NCBI RefSeq assembly: GCF_036492635.1
Contig: NZ_AP025305.1
Coordinates: 1,736,001 to 1,800,000, forward strand
Source: Aureibacter tunicatorum
Lineage (GTDB): Bacteria > Bacteroidota > Bacteroidia > Cytophagales > Cyclobacteriaceae
DNA: 64,000 nt
Reading direction: 5' to 3'
Shown: piece after piece, positions 34,954-43,736 of the stretch
How positions within the stretch are numbered: position 1 is the stretch's first letter
How the letters are laid out: every line of letters starts with the position of its first letter
Made by a program: the position numbers and the translations under genes
Notes under the pieces: generated by a model
Told to the model about the DNA's origin: nothing
Databases searched by the model: none
The model's input: only the letters and a program-made list of their open reading frames with translations

Positions 34954-35598
34954 CTAAATTTGTTTTGAAGCTGCTTTTTCTGATTTGGTGAAGTAAGAAA
35001 ATAGCCAAAATATGCTGCTGATGCTTATTACAGCTATGAAGCTCCATAAGCTGGACTCAAGTGTAGCTGCGAAAGCACCGGTATAAGCGTATATGATCAC
35101 TCCCGGCAAGTAACCAAAGAATGAGGCTATGGCAAGCTTGCGAGGGTTTAAGCCCATAGCAGCTGCCATTAGCAAAATGGTTTCCGACAGCATAGGAATA
35201 GATCTTGAAATGATAATGGCTATCAAGCCCCATTTTGAGATGAACTGTTCAGCTTGGAGCTTTTCTTTTTCATTAAGCCATTGATTGGTTTTTTCTGTGA
35301 ACTTGCTTCCGATCAATATTCCAAATGATGTTGAAATCATCAAGTCTAGCATGGAAATAGCAGCTCCCAGAGCAGTGCCGAATATTGCTCCGTTGGCGAT
35401 CAGTATCACAGTTGAAGGTACTGGCAAGATAATATCCAAGCTTAGCAATAATGTTCCCCATCCAAAGGCTATAAGTCCATTGGAAGATTGAAGGTAGTCT
35501 GGGTTTTTCAAAAATTGAATATCCAATGATTCCACCAAGATGAAGCTAGCTAAGATGAAAGTTAATATCGCTAGTGCTGTCGTTAACCATTTTTTCAT
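34954..35598 (-). CDS. TVP38/TMEM64-like (VTT/DedA superfamily) membrane protein
   Basis: This 214-residue protein has five to six hydrophobic segments. The VTT-domain core is recognisable in A-I-F-G-T-A-L-G-A-A-I-S-M-L (re-entrant loop) and S-R-S-I-P-M-L-S-E-T-I-L-L-M-A-A-A-M-G. DedA/VTT proteins are lipid scramblase-like or proton-linked carriers of the inner membrane. It lies between the heme lipoprotein (20-bp gap) and the 640-residue orphan (9-bp gap) and is clearly part of their operon. Confidence 0.85.
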   Translation of the reverse strand: MKKWLTTALAILTFILASFILVESLDIQFLKNPDYLQSSNGLIAFGWGTLLLSLDIILPVPSTVILIANGAIFGTALGAAISMLDLMISTSFGILIGSKFTEKTNQWLNEKEKLQAEQFISKWGLIAIIISRSIPMLSETILLMAAAMGLNPRKLAIASFFGYLPGVIIYAYTGAFAATLESSLWSFIAVISISSIFWLFSYFTKSEKAASKQI

Positions 35599-35607
35599 AT
35601 TATAGGA

Positions 35608-37530
35608 TTAAGTAAGCGGTAGATTATTTGAATATTCAAGGTATTGTCTCAAAAGAGTGGTTTTCCCAGGCGACATAACGTGTGTCATTGGCATGAATAA
35701 AGAGGTGTCTCTATATTGATCAGAGATTCTTTTAAGTACTTCTGCATATACATTGTCAGTGATAAGCGTTTCATTATTTAATGGCAATCGAAGCGACATC
35801 GCTGGGAATATAACATAGTAGTATCTGAGCACTTCAGGATAGACAAAGTCCCAAGTGAACTTATCGCTCTCATCCATGTGGGAGTAATCGTCGTTTTGAT
35901 AAGTTTTTGCGACAGCGTAGAAGCTATTTTTGATGCCATTGATTTTAGAGAAGTTTATTTGCCTATATCCTCCAACTATCCATCCTAAATCGAGCGCGCA
36001 GCCATTTGCTTCTTTTCCTGTGATTGTTAATGTGTATTTTTCGTTTCCTTCTTCTTCTGAAACAGTATTTAGATTCCCTACAGCACTTGTTAATGCAATA
36101 TTCAAAGCTTTGTGTTGATCGAATTCAGCTTGAAGAGTGCCAGTGAATTCCAAGTCAAATTCTATTTCAATACTATCGCTTGGAGAGAGAGGTTTGCCAA
36201 GCTTCTCAATTTTGAAATTCAGCGGATTGGTTTCATTTGGGTTGATATAGAGATACTTGTCTTCGCTTCTTATGACATAAATCTCTTCACTCAGTAGCGT
36301 GATTGGATCATTGTCGGAATTAGTTAAAATCAGTCCAACAGGATTATTTTCAATTTCAGTGATATCATCTGCATTCATTGCGACATCGACTACACCTCCG
36401 GTCTTAAAATAATTCTCGTTGTCGTAATCGATGGTATTGTCAAATTGAGTTTTAATATTTCCGTCATTGTCAAAAGTCACCAATTTCAATTCTCCATCGA
36501 GAGTCACATTAGGTCCGATTTGCCCAACATTTTCAATTTGATTAATTCGTTCTTTGTTTTTCGCAGGATCATTTAAGGCTTCCTCGCTTGAAATGGTGAA
36601 CCTAGGAGATTTTTTTATGAAGCACTTTGAAAGATCAATGCTTAGCGTATTGTTTTGGTCAATGCTGAAAAAAGCTGATGAGCCAATGGTTTCTTTGCTT
36701 TTTATAGAATGTGTAGGAGAAATTACTCTTCCCGACGGAGAACTAGCTAATTCATCAGCTTCCCACACACCTATATTCCCAATGGTATAGCCAATGACAG
36801 GATTCATTGTTCCTTTTCCTTCATTGAAGTCCGCGCTAAGGTTTTGCGAAAGTATAGCCGGGGCCATTTCAAAAATGGAGAAGTTGATAGTAATTCCTTT
36901 ATTCTTTTTTACCTCATCCATTAATGCTTTGATAGTTTCATTGCTTTCATCCACAATCCAGCTATCGTCGTATGCATAACTGACTTGCCAAGTCGCCATA
37001 AAGCTGCTAAAACCACCTGCTTTGATGGATCTTGGGTCAATATAGTAGTTGGCAGATGATACATTTCCAGTTATCTTTAGTAGCGGATTATCCATGTCGT
37101 CGCCGATTAGAAGTCCCCCAAAAATCACTCTCGAACAACTAGTCCCAGTTGGGTCCATGTCGATCATGATAGGGCTTCCATATCTGCTGTGTTGATTCGT
37201 GGGGTCTACGGATCCTAAAAAATAAAATGGCAATGGCTCTGATAAAGGATTAATGTCTCCAGGCATCCCCGCTGATGTAATGCCAAGTTGCTTGAATAAG
37301 AAAGCGTAGTCCCCAAAAAAATTCCATCCTGATGAGACATATGAACCGTTTTGAGTTAACTGTTTCAGCTTGTGTTGCGCTTCTTCATCGGACAAATCCG
37401 CAAAGTCGCCAGCCAAAGAGCCGTTTACAGGATCCATTACGAACAAGCCGACATCGTCATTATTGGCTGTGCAAGGGTTGAATGAACAGCCTCCCGAGAA
37501 GCTGAGCCTAAAATTGTTAAGGTAGGACAT
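35608..37530 (-). CDS. large hypothetical protein, 640 aa
   Basis: Not recognised. It has no signal peptide: the N-terminus (M-S-Y-L-N-N-F-R-L-S-F-S-G-G-C-S-F) is polar and contains two early cysteines (about 15 and 20). It is mostly beta-strand, with D/N/G-rich turns throughout and no repeated blade that I can align. First gene of the operon, followed 9 bp later by the VTT membrane protein and then the heme lipoprotein. The consistent spacing suggests one function shared by the three. Confidence 0.7.
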   Translation of the reverse strand: MSYLNNFRLSFSGGCSFNPCTANNDDVGLFVMDPVNGSLAGDFADLSDEEAQHKLKQLTQNGSYVSSGWNFFGDYAFLFKQLGITSAGMPGDINPLSEPLPFYFLGSVDPTNQHSRYGSPIMIDMDPTGTSCSRVIFGGLLIGDDMDNPLLKITGNVSSANYYIDPRSIKAGGFSSFMATWQVSYAYDDSWIVDESNETIKALMDEVKKNKGITINFSIFEMAPAILSQNLSADFNEGKGTMNPVIGYTIGNIGVWEADELASSPSGRVISPTHSIKSKETIGSSAFFSIDQNNTLSIDLSKCFIKKSPRFTISSEEALNDPAKNKERINQIENVGQIGPNVTLDGELKLVTFDNDGNIKTQFDNTIDYDNENYFKTGGVVDVAMNADDITEIENNPVGLILTNSDNDPITLLSEEIYVIRSEDKYLYINPNETNPLNFKIEKLGKPLSPSDSIEIEFDLEFTGTLQAEFDQHKALNIALTSAVGNLNTVSEEEGNEKYTLTITGKEANGCALDLGWIVGGYRQINFSKINGIKNSFYAVAKTYQNDDYSHMDESDKFTWDFVYPEVLRYYYVIFPAMSLRLPLNNETLITDNVYAEVLKRISDQYRDTSLFMPMTHVMSPGKTTLLRQYLEYSNNLPLT

Positions 37531-37883
37531 GTGGTGTGAAGATTAAAGTTCTAATGAAATACAGTCATTTAAAATTGTTGTTAAGTCAAGCATGCTTTGA
37601 AAAATCTGCTTGTCTTGAAATCCACCTTGAATAAAATGAAAAATAATCATTTAAAATATTACAGAATATTACACTGATAAAGGCTAAGGTATGCGTGGGG
37701 AAATCTTTTTACCTTCTTTGGATTGCACAATTCGCATTCATTTTTATAATTGATTTATAGGTTGAAATTAATGTCGTTATAGTACACTAAATGCAAATCT
37801 GGGTGGACTACATAAAATTGAAGGGGAAAGCTTTCGTTATTACTTTTGAGTCAAAGAAATGACAGACTTAAATCGAGGAAGAT
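37531..37883. other. divergent intergenic region
   Basis: This 353-bp region separates the minus-strand orphan operon from the plus-strand GH47-like gene and must contain both promoters. A purine-rich GAGGAAG lies directly before the ATG at 37884. No repeats or conserved RNA structures were seen. Confidence 0.5.
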
Positions 37884-39305
37884 ATGAATCGCAGAGTTGA
37901 ATTAAAGGGAATTTTTTTATTGGCCTTGTTTTTATTTTATGCGGCTGAGGGCAACAGTTTTGCGGCAAAAGACAAAATTTCAAAAGCTGAGAAAAAGGAA
38001 TATCAAGAACGAGTGAAAACAGCCTTCAAAAAAGGTTGGAAAGCTTACAAGGATTATGGCTGGGGACAGGATGCTGTGAATCCTATCAAAGAAGGAAGCC
38101 ATAATTGGTATGCGGAATCATTATTGATGACGCCTGTTGACGCTTTTAGCACGATGTATTTGATGGGGCTGGAAGGTGAAATGGAAGAATGCAAGGAGCT
38201 GATATTTTCAGAGCTTGATTTTGACAAGGATTTTGAAGTTCAGCAATTTGAAATAGCGATTAGAATACTGGGAGGCTTGATTTCCTCTTATCAGTTGGAT
38301 GGAGATGAAAGATTTTTGGAGTTGGCGAAGGAGTTGGGCGATCGAATGATTCCTGTTTTTGACTCACCGACTGGAATCCCGTACCGATTAGTGAACTTGC
38401 GTACTGGTAAAGCTGGTGGAGAAGGAACTAATCCTTGCGAAGTTGGCTCTATGTTATTGGAGTATGGCATGTTGAGCAAGTTGACAGGAGATCCGAAATA
38501 CTATGAGCTTTGCAAGCGAGGAGTTGTCGCTTTATATGAAAGAAGAGGAGAAACAGGTCTGCTGGGATCATGGATTGATGTGGAAACAGGAGAATGGCAA
38601 GACAAACGAGCTCATATCTCTGGAGGAATCGATGCATATTATGAATATTTGCTCAAAGGCTATTTGCTATTTGGCGATGAAGATCTAAAAGTAATGTGGG
38701 ATACTTGCCGCAAGGCAGTCGACACTTATCTGGTTGATGAGAATGAAAACGGATACTGGATTGGCTGGGCAGATATGGATACGGGCAAAAGAGGCCTGAC
38801 TCGTTTTGGAGCTTTGGATTGTTTTTGGAACTTGTGCTATGTGCTTGATGGTGACAATGAAAGAGCCGAGAAACTGCAGGCCTCTATCTACAACATGTGG
38901 AAAATCTACGATATCGAGCCAGAGGCTATTGATTATATGAAAATGGAGCCTTATGAAGGCACTGAATATTATATGATTCGTCCCGAGGCGATAGAGTCTA
39001 CATATTATACTTGGAAAGCTACAGGAGATAAAAAGTATTATGATCAAGGAAAGCATATGTTTGAGAGTATTGAAAAATACTGTCAAGTTGATAATGGCTA
39101 TGTTCAGTTGCAAAATGTGATTACCAAAGAAAAGTGGGACACTTTGGAAAGCTTCTTTTTCGCTGAGACAATGAAGTATTGCTACTTGTTCTTTGCTCCC
39201 GAAGATGTATTTGATTTTGAAAAGTATGTGTTGAATACTGAAGCGCACCCTTTCAAAAATACTTGGGACAAAGGTTGGAAAGGCAATAAAGTTGGATTGA
39301 AATAA
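37884..39305 (+). CDS. secreted GH47-like alpha-1,2-mannosidase
   Basis: This 473-residue protein has a signal peptide ending S-F-A-A. The (alpha/alpha)7-type fold carries class I mannosidase signatures: R-P-E-A-I-E-S-T-Y-Y (catalytic Glu region), L-E-S-F-F-F-A-E-T-M-K-Y-C-Y-L-F-F, and near the C-terminus N-T-E-A-H-P, whose Thr ligates the essential calcium in GH47. The length matches bacterial GH47 enzymes, which trim alpha-1,2-mannose. It precedes a glycyl radical enzyme operon in the same direction but is separated from it by a strong terminator (39313-39336), so co-expression may be partial. Confidence 0.88.
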   Translation: MNRRVELKGIFLLALFLFYAAEGNSFAAKDKISKAEKKEYQERVKTAFKKGWKAYKDYGWGQDAVNPIKEGSHNWYAESLLMTPVDAFSTMYLMGLEGEMEECKELIFSELDFDKDFEVQQFEIAIRILGGLISSYQLDGDERFLELAKELGDRMIPVFDSPTGIPYRLVNLRTGKAGGEGTNPCEVGSMLLEYGMLSKLTGDPKYYELCKRGVVALYERRGETGLLGSWIDVETGEWQDKRAHISGGIDAYYEYLLKGYLLFGDEDLKVMWDTCRKAVDTYLVDENENGYWIGWADMDTGKRGLTRFGALDCFWNLCYVLDGDNERAEKLQASIYNMWKIYDIEPEAIDYMKMEPYEGTEYYMIRPEAIESTYYTWKATGDKKYYDQGKHMFESIEKYCQVDNGYVQLQNVITKEKWDTLESFFFAETMKYCYLFFAPEDVFDFEKYVLNTEAHPFKNTWDKGWKGNKVGLK

Positions 39306-39312
39306 TAGCCAG

Positions 39313-39336
39313 GCCTCTGATTTCAGAGGCTTTTTT
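39313..39336 (+). terminator. rho-independent terminator between the mannosidase and the glycyl-radical genes
   Basis: GCCTCTGA pairs perfectly with TCAGAGGC around a 2-base loop, followed by TTTTTT. It lies 8 bp after the mannosidase stop and only about 12 bp before the activase start, so the downstream genes need read-through or a promoter inside the mannosidase gene. Confidence 0.85.
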
Positions 39337-39347
39337 ATTTATCCGTT

Positions 39348-40235
39348 ATGGAAGGTATCATTACACATATTCAAAGGTTGTCCATACATGATGGACCGGG
39401 TATCCGCTCTGTGATCTTTCTTAAAGGATGCAATATGCGATGCGCTTGGTGTCATAATCCGGAGACATTTTACAAAAGAAGACAGCTGCAATTTTATCCT
39501 GAGAAGTGCAACGCATGTTTGGAATGCTTGAAGAAGTGTGATGAGGAAGCATTGAAGGTGGAAAATGGCAAAATTAGCTTGAATAGAGAACTTTGTTCTG
39601 AATGCATGGAATGCTTGTCTGTTTGCTATAATGTAGTGCTGAAATCAGTAGGCGTAAAACATACTGTCGAGAGTTTATTGGCGGACTTGCGTAAGGATTT
39701 TCCATTTTTCAAGACATCCAATGGAGGGGTTACTCTCTCGGGAGGAGAACCTATGATGCAGTTTGGTTTCGTTGCGGAATTGTTGCAGTCACTGAAGTCA
39801 GAGGGGGTGCATGTATGCATAGAGACTAATTTGTCATTGCCTTGGGAAAAGTATGAACCTGTTTTGGAGCTTGTAGATTACTGGCTTGTAGATTTGAAAA
39901 TGATCGATGAAGAGCAACATAAAAAATGGACGAAGATATCCAATAAAAGAATTCTTAAGAATATCAAAAAGCTTGATCAATCAGGGTATTCTTATGAGTT
40001 AAGATGTCCTGTGGTTCCGGAAGTGAATGATTCAGACGAAAGCATTAAGGCAATTGGCAATTTTTTAAAAGGCTTGGATAATGCTCAACAGTTTACGCTT
40101 AATCCATTTCATAGGTTGGGAGAACCAAAGTATCAAGCATTGGGAATGGAAAGTGCTTTTGAGTGCAATGAGGAGGTAAGCAAGAGCAAGATTGAACACT
40201 TAAATCAGATTCTTAACGATGAAAATATTAGATAA
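39348..40235 (+). CDS. glycyl-radical enzyme activating protein (radical SAM)
   Basis: This 295-residue protein has C-N-M-R-C-A-W-C (C-x3-C-x2-C) binding the SAM [4Fe-4S] cluster. An inserted bacterial ferredoxin-like domain follows with two C-x2-C-x2-C-x3-C motifs (C-N-A-C-L-E-C-L-K-K-C and C-S-E-C-M-E-C-L-S-V-C). T-L-S-G-G-E-P is the SAM-binding strand. This is the activase class of the eliminase-type glycyl radical enzymes rather than PflA, which lacks the extra clusters. It overlaps the enzyme gene by 17 bp. It installs the glycyl radical under anaerobic conditions. Confidence 0.95.
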   Translation: MEGIITHIQRLSIHDGPGIRSVIFLKGCNMRCAWCHNPETFYKRRQLQFYPEKCNACLECLKKCDEEALKVENGKISLNRELCSECMECLSVCYNVVLKSVGVKHTVESLLADLRKDFPFFKTSNGGVTLSGGEPMMQFGFVAELLQSLKSEGVHVCIETNLSLPWEKYEPVLELVDYWLVDLKMIDEEQHKKWTKISNKRILKNIKKLDQSGYSYELRCPVVPEVNDSDESIKAIGNFLKGLDNAQQFTLNPFHRLGEPKYQALGMESAFECNEEVSKSKIEHLNQILNDENIR

Positions 40236-42384
40236 CACTTTTTTTAAATATCAATCCAGAATAGATGCTTTGAAAAAAGCCAAGCATCAACAAACTAGAG
40301 AAAAAATCCAAAAGGAAGGACTGTTGGATGAAGATGATTATGGGCGTCTGGCTGTGCCTGACGAAGCATGGAAGATCAAGCCCAATCACGCTGATGGTTC
40401 TTTTTATGGTTTGGATGGTTGGACTGAGAATTTTTGCGATTTGATGGATAATCATCCTGTTTATGTTGATGCAAATGATGCTTTTGCTGGACGATGGATT
40501 TATTTTATGTCGAAGATGAGGCCGAATAAATGGAATCCGGATTTTCCGTTCGAGCATTTGCATGAAGACCAAGAAAGATATGACATTATTCATGGCATAG
40601 GAGACGATGCTCATTTTGCTCCCGATTATGCTTTGGGTTTGGAGCTTGGCTGGCAAGGTATTCTAGACAAAATCGAAAAGTATAAAGCCATCAATACTAG
40701 AGAGGAGGCTTTGGCTTTTTATCAAGCTCATGAAAAAGCTGTGAAAAGCGTGATGGGTTGGATTGGAAGACATGTGAATCATATTGATGCTTTGATAGAG
40801 TGTCAAGATGATATAGAGCTTAAGGAAAATTTGATGGAAATGGCTGAAGTGAATAGAAATTTGCTTCATCAACCGCCTAGAACATTTCGTGAGGCATGCC
40901 AATGGATTATTTGGTATCATTTAGCTTCAAGAACTTATAATAGAGATGGAGCGGGAGGTCAGATAGACGAATTGTTGCGTCCTTATTATGAGATGGATTT
41001 AGCATCTGGAATTTTAGACAGGGAAAAGGCCGTATATTATTTGTCCTGTTTTTTGATCAATGATCCGATTTATTGGCAGTTAGGCGGACCGGATGGTAAT
41101 GGAGGCGATGTCGCTTCTGAATTTTCATATTTGGTATTGGAAGCTTGTGACAAGGTGAATACATCGCTTAATATCACCATCCGAGTGCATGAAAATATGG
41201 ATGAGAAGCTCTTTGGAAAATCGTTGCATTATCTTGTGAAGCATAAAAACGCATGGCCGCGCTATTCAGGCGACAAGGCTTTAGTGGAAGGCTTTATGAA
41301 GAATGGTTATTCGGAAGAATTGGCGAGAAAAAGGATTGCCGTAGGGTGCAATTGGATGTCATTGCCGGGTTTGGAATACACGATGAATGATTTAGTCAAG
41401 GTGAATATGGCTAAAGTATTTGAAGTCGCTTGGGAAGAGATGCAGAAGCAAGAAACAACGATGTCCACGGGGCGTTTGTGGTTGAAGTTTTGCGCGCATC
41501 TTGAAACAGCGATCCATACCGCCGCGGAAGGCATTAGGCATCAATTAAAATTTCAAAAGCATAATGAGCCTGAATTGTTGCTGAATTTATTGTCTTATGG
41601 TCCTTTGGAATTAGGAAAAGATGTGAGTGATGGCGGAGCGACTTTTTATAATTTGGCAATTGATGGAGCGGGGCTAGCTGTAGTGGCGGACTCGTTCGCT
41701 GCTTTGCAACAAAGAGTTGAAATAGAAAAAAAACTTGATTGGAATGAATTGGCATTAATATTAGCGAATGATTTTGAAACGACTGATGGAGATCGAATTC
41801 GAAATATGCTGTTAAGTTCTGATCGGTATGGACAAGGTTCTGGCAGAGGCGATGAATGGGCGAAAAGAATTAATGACATCTTTTCAAAATTGGTAAAAGC
41901 GGAATCGGATGATGAAGCAGGCCATTGCTTTATCCCTGGTTTTTTCTCATGGGCGAATACTGTTGGCCTTGGTAAGAGCGTGAAAGCATTGCCGAACGGC
42001 AGAAAATCCGGAGAGCCGATTTCTCACGGAGCGAATCCCACGCCGGGCTTTGTTATTGATGGAGCTTCCCTCGCTTTGGCAAGAGCTGTGGCTGAAGTGC
42101 AACCGGGCTTCGGAAATACAGCGCCTATGCAATGGGAGCTTGACCCCACATTGGCAAAGAAAGAGCATTTGTCTTTGATAGGCGCGATAATCAAAGCGCA
42201 TTTTGATATGGGAGGCACTTTGATTAATGTGAATGTCATGGATGAAAATGAGATATTGGCAGCTCATGAAAATCCAGAAAAATATCCGAACCTTGTTGTG
42301 CGAGTGACAGGTTTTACAGCTTATTTTTCTATGTTGACCAAAGAATTCAGGCAATTAGTTGTGGATAGAATATTATTGAACTAA
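40219..42384 (+). CDS. glycyl radical enzyme (PFL-like) of unassigned reaction
   Basis: This 721-residue protein carries the glycyl-radical motif R-V-T-G-F-T-A-Y-F (Gly698) near the C-terminus. The thiyl cysteine is expected at Cys377, in V-G-C-N-W-M-S-L-P-G. The known eliminases (choline, diol, hydroxyproline, isethionate) have C-x-E, and PFL has C-C; neither is present here, so the substrate class looks different. The G-G-Q-I-D-E-L-L-R-P-Y-Y and R-T-F-R-E-A-C-Q-W segments confirm the barrel. It is slightly short for the family. It starts 17 bp inside the activase gene; its TAA overlaps the cupin ATG as TAATG. Probably sugar-related by context, not proven. Confidence 0.93.
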   Translation: MKILDNTFFKYQSRIDALKKAKHQQTREKIQKEGLLDEDDYGRLAVPDEAWKIKPNHADGSFYGLDGWTENFCDLMDNHPVYVDANDAFAGRWIYFMSKMRPNKWNPDFPFEHLHEDQERYDIIHGIGDDAHFAPDYALGLELGWQGILDKIEKYKAINTREEALAFYQAHEKAVKSVMGWIGRHVNHIDALIECQDDIELKENLMEMAEVNRNLLHQPPRTFREACQWIIWYHLASRTYNRDGAGGQIDELLRPYYEMDLASGILDREKAVYYLSCFLINDPIYWQLGGPDGNGGDVASEFSYLVLEACDKVNTSLNITIRVHENMDEKLFGKSLHYLVKHKNAWPRYSGDKALVEGFMKNGYSEELARKRIAVGCNWMSLPGLEYTMNDLVKVNMAKVFEVAWEEMQKQETTMSTGRLWLKFCAHLETAIHTAAEGIRHQLKFQKHNEPELLLNLLSYGPLELGKDVSDGGATFYNLAIDGAGLAVVADSFAALQQRVEIEKKLDWNELALILANDFETTDGDRIRNMLLSSDRYGQGSGRGDEWAKRINDIFSKLVKAESDDEAGHCFIPGFFSWANTVGLGKSVKALPNGRKSGEPISHGANPTPGFVIDGASLALARAVAEVQPGFGNTAPMQWELDPTLAKKEHLSLIGAIIKAHFDMGGTLINVNVMDENEILAAHENPEKYPNLVVRVTGFTAYFSMLTKEFRQLVVDRILLN

Positions 42385-42797
42385 TGAAAATAACAGAGAA
42401 GTACAAGCATGAAGGAGAAGGTTATTCTCCTTTTCTGATCAGACCGGGATGGCAGGTAGCTCAGCTTAATTATGAAGAATCCCTTGAAATTGAAAATATC
42501 AATAGGTTGGATGTTCATTTTGAAACTGACGAGGCTTTTCTATTGATGGAAGGGAATGCCCTTCTTGTTTCCGCTCAAATAGAGGAAGATAGAATCGCTT
42601 ATGATATGCAAGTAATGGAAACGGGCATTATTTACAACATTCCAAAAAATGTTTGGCATACCATAAGTTTAAAAGAAAATGCGAAAGTCTTGATCATTGA
42701 AAATGACAATACGCATAAAGATGATTTTGAATTTTATTATTTTAAAAAAGAACAGCAAAGAGAGTTCTTAGAAGCGGCAATGGATATTTGGCCTTGA
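42384..42797 (+). CDS. small cupin-fold protein
   Basis: This 137-residue protein has the two cupin half-motifs: H-F-E-T-D-E-A-F-L-L-M-E-G and I-P-K-N-V-W-H-T-I-S (third histidine). Metal ligands are thus likely. Small cupins of this kind are often sugar isomerases, epimerases or ligand-binding proteins. It shares one base with the end of the glycyl radical enzyme gene (TAATG), so it is translationally coupled. It may process the enzyme's product or substrate. Confidence 0.82.
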   Translation: MKITEKYKHEGEGYSPFLIRPGWQVAQLNYEESLEIENINRLDVHFETDEAFLLMEGNALLVSAQIEEDRIAYDMQVMETGIIYNIPKNVWHTISLKENAKVLIIENDNTHKDDFEFYYFKKEQQREFLEAAMDIWP

Positions 42798-42832
42798 GCA
42801 AGAATATATGATTGATAGAAGTTTTATTTAAG

Positions 42833-42853
42833 GAGCAGGTTTTAGGCCTGCTC
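42833..42853. terminator. terminator between cupin gene and AraC gene
   Basis: GAGCAGG pairs with CCTGCTC around a 7-base loop; short T-runs lie on both sides. It lies between convergent genes and probably serves both. Confidence 0.65.
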
Positions 42854-42857
42854 TTGT

Positions 42858-43691
42858 TTAAAATACCTTATGGTGTTTCTCTCTGTATTCCAAAGGTGTC
42901 ATTCCATAATGTTTTTTGAATAGCCTGAAGAAGTAGCTATGATTGTGAAAACCGGCCTCGTTATGAATGGCTTTCAAGGGAGCGTTGGTCATGATCAGTT
43001 GGCTTGAAACATAGTTTAAACGTTCGTTATTGACCATTTCTGTCAACGTTTTTCCTAAGTGTTCTTTCACTACTCTATTGACATGATCGCTTGACCTTTC
43101 GCACAATTCAATGAATCCTTTTTGGCCTTTTTGCAACTGATTGGGAAGACGAAATTCTTTCAAGGCATTTTCCAGCCAAGCAGGCCACTTATGCGAACCT
43201 TGCATGTTTAGTTGAAGCCTTTCGAATAGATGGAGGACGAATAGGTCCAAGTTCAATAGATTTTTCGGGAGGTTGATCAGCAAACTAACTCTTTTGATAA
43301 CAGACCTTAGTGCGTCGGGAGTGAAGCTTCCTTGATAGGGCATGAGGTCATTAGTCCAAAACATTGATTCGCCATTGAAATATCTAATTTGGTAATTTGT
43401 TACAGTTGCCCATCGTAATGCCAGATTCGTAATCACTAATTCTTCCGACCCGACAGGCTTGAATGTATGTTCGTCAGAAGGTCTTATGAAGCAAAAGCTG
43501 CCTTGCTCTATTTTATTTTCATGGCCGTTGATTAAGTGAATTCCTTTACCGGACGAGACATAAAAAAACTCGGCATAATCGTGAGAATGCAAAAGCAAAT
43601 CTCCATCTGCGCCAATCGTTGTTCTAGCTAGATGAAAATGATCGTCGGAATTATTAATGAAAGTTTCAAACTTGAAAATTTTAGCCTTCAT
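42858..43691 (-). CDS. AraC-family regulator, ChbR-like
   Basis: This 277-residue protein has an N-terminal cupin ligand-binding domain (about residues 15-95: H-S-H-D-Y-A-E-F-F-Y-V, G-S-F-C-F-I-R-P-S-D-E-H) and two HTH motifs at about 185-275 (T-L-T-E-M-V-N-N-E-R-L and N-H-S-Y-F-F-R-L-F-K-K-H-Y-G-M-T-P). The layout and the R-P-S-D-E-H stretch resemble ChbR, the chitobiose regulator of Escherichia coli. It is convergent with the glycyl radical operon. I infer that it senses a sugar and controls that operon. Confidence 0.88.
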   Translation of the reverse strand: MKAKIFKFETFINNSDDHFHLARTTIGADGDLLLHSHDYAEFFYVSSGKGIHLINGHENKIEQGSFCFIRPSDEHTFKPVGSEELVITNLALRWATVTNYQIRYFNGESMFWTNDLMPYQGSFTPDALRSVIKRVSLLINLPKNLLNLDLFVLHLFERLQLNMQGSHKWPAWLENALKEFRLPNQLQKGQKGFIELCERSSDHVNRVVKEHLGKTLTEMVNNERLNYVSSQLIMTNAPLKAIHNEAGFHNHSYFFRLFKKHYGMTPLEYREKHHKVF

Positions 43692-43736
43692 GGTTTGAGA
43701 ATTTATAAAAAGTGATGATAATATTGCGATTCTAAT

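Noticed and set aside
38685-39248. 187-codon open frame opposite the GH47-like gene
   Set aside because: It is an antisense shadow of a gene with clear family motifs; its hydrophobic translation reflects the reverse complement of acidic codons.
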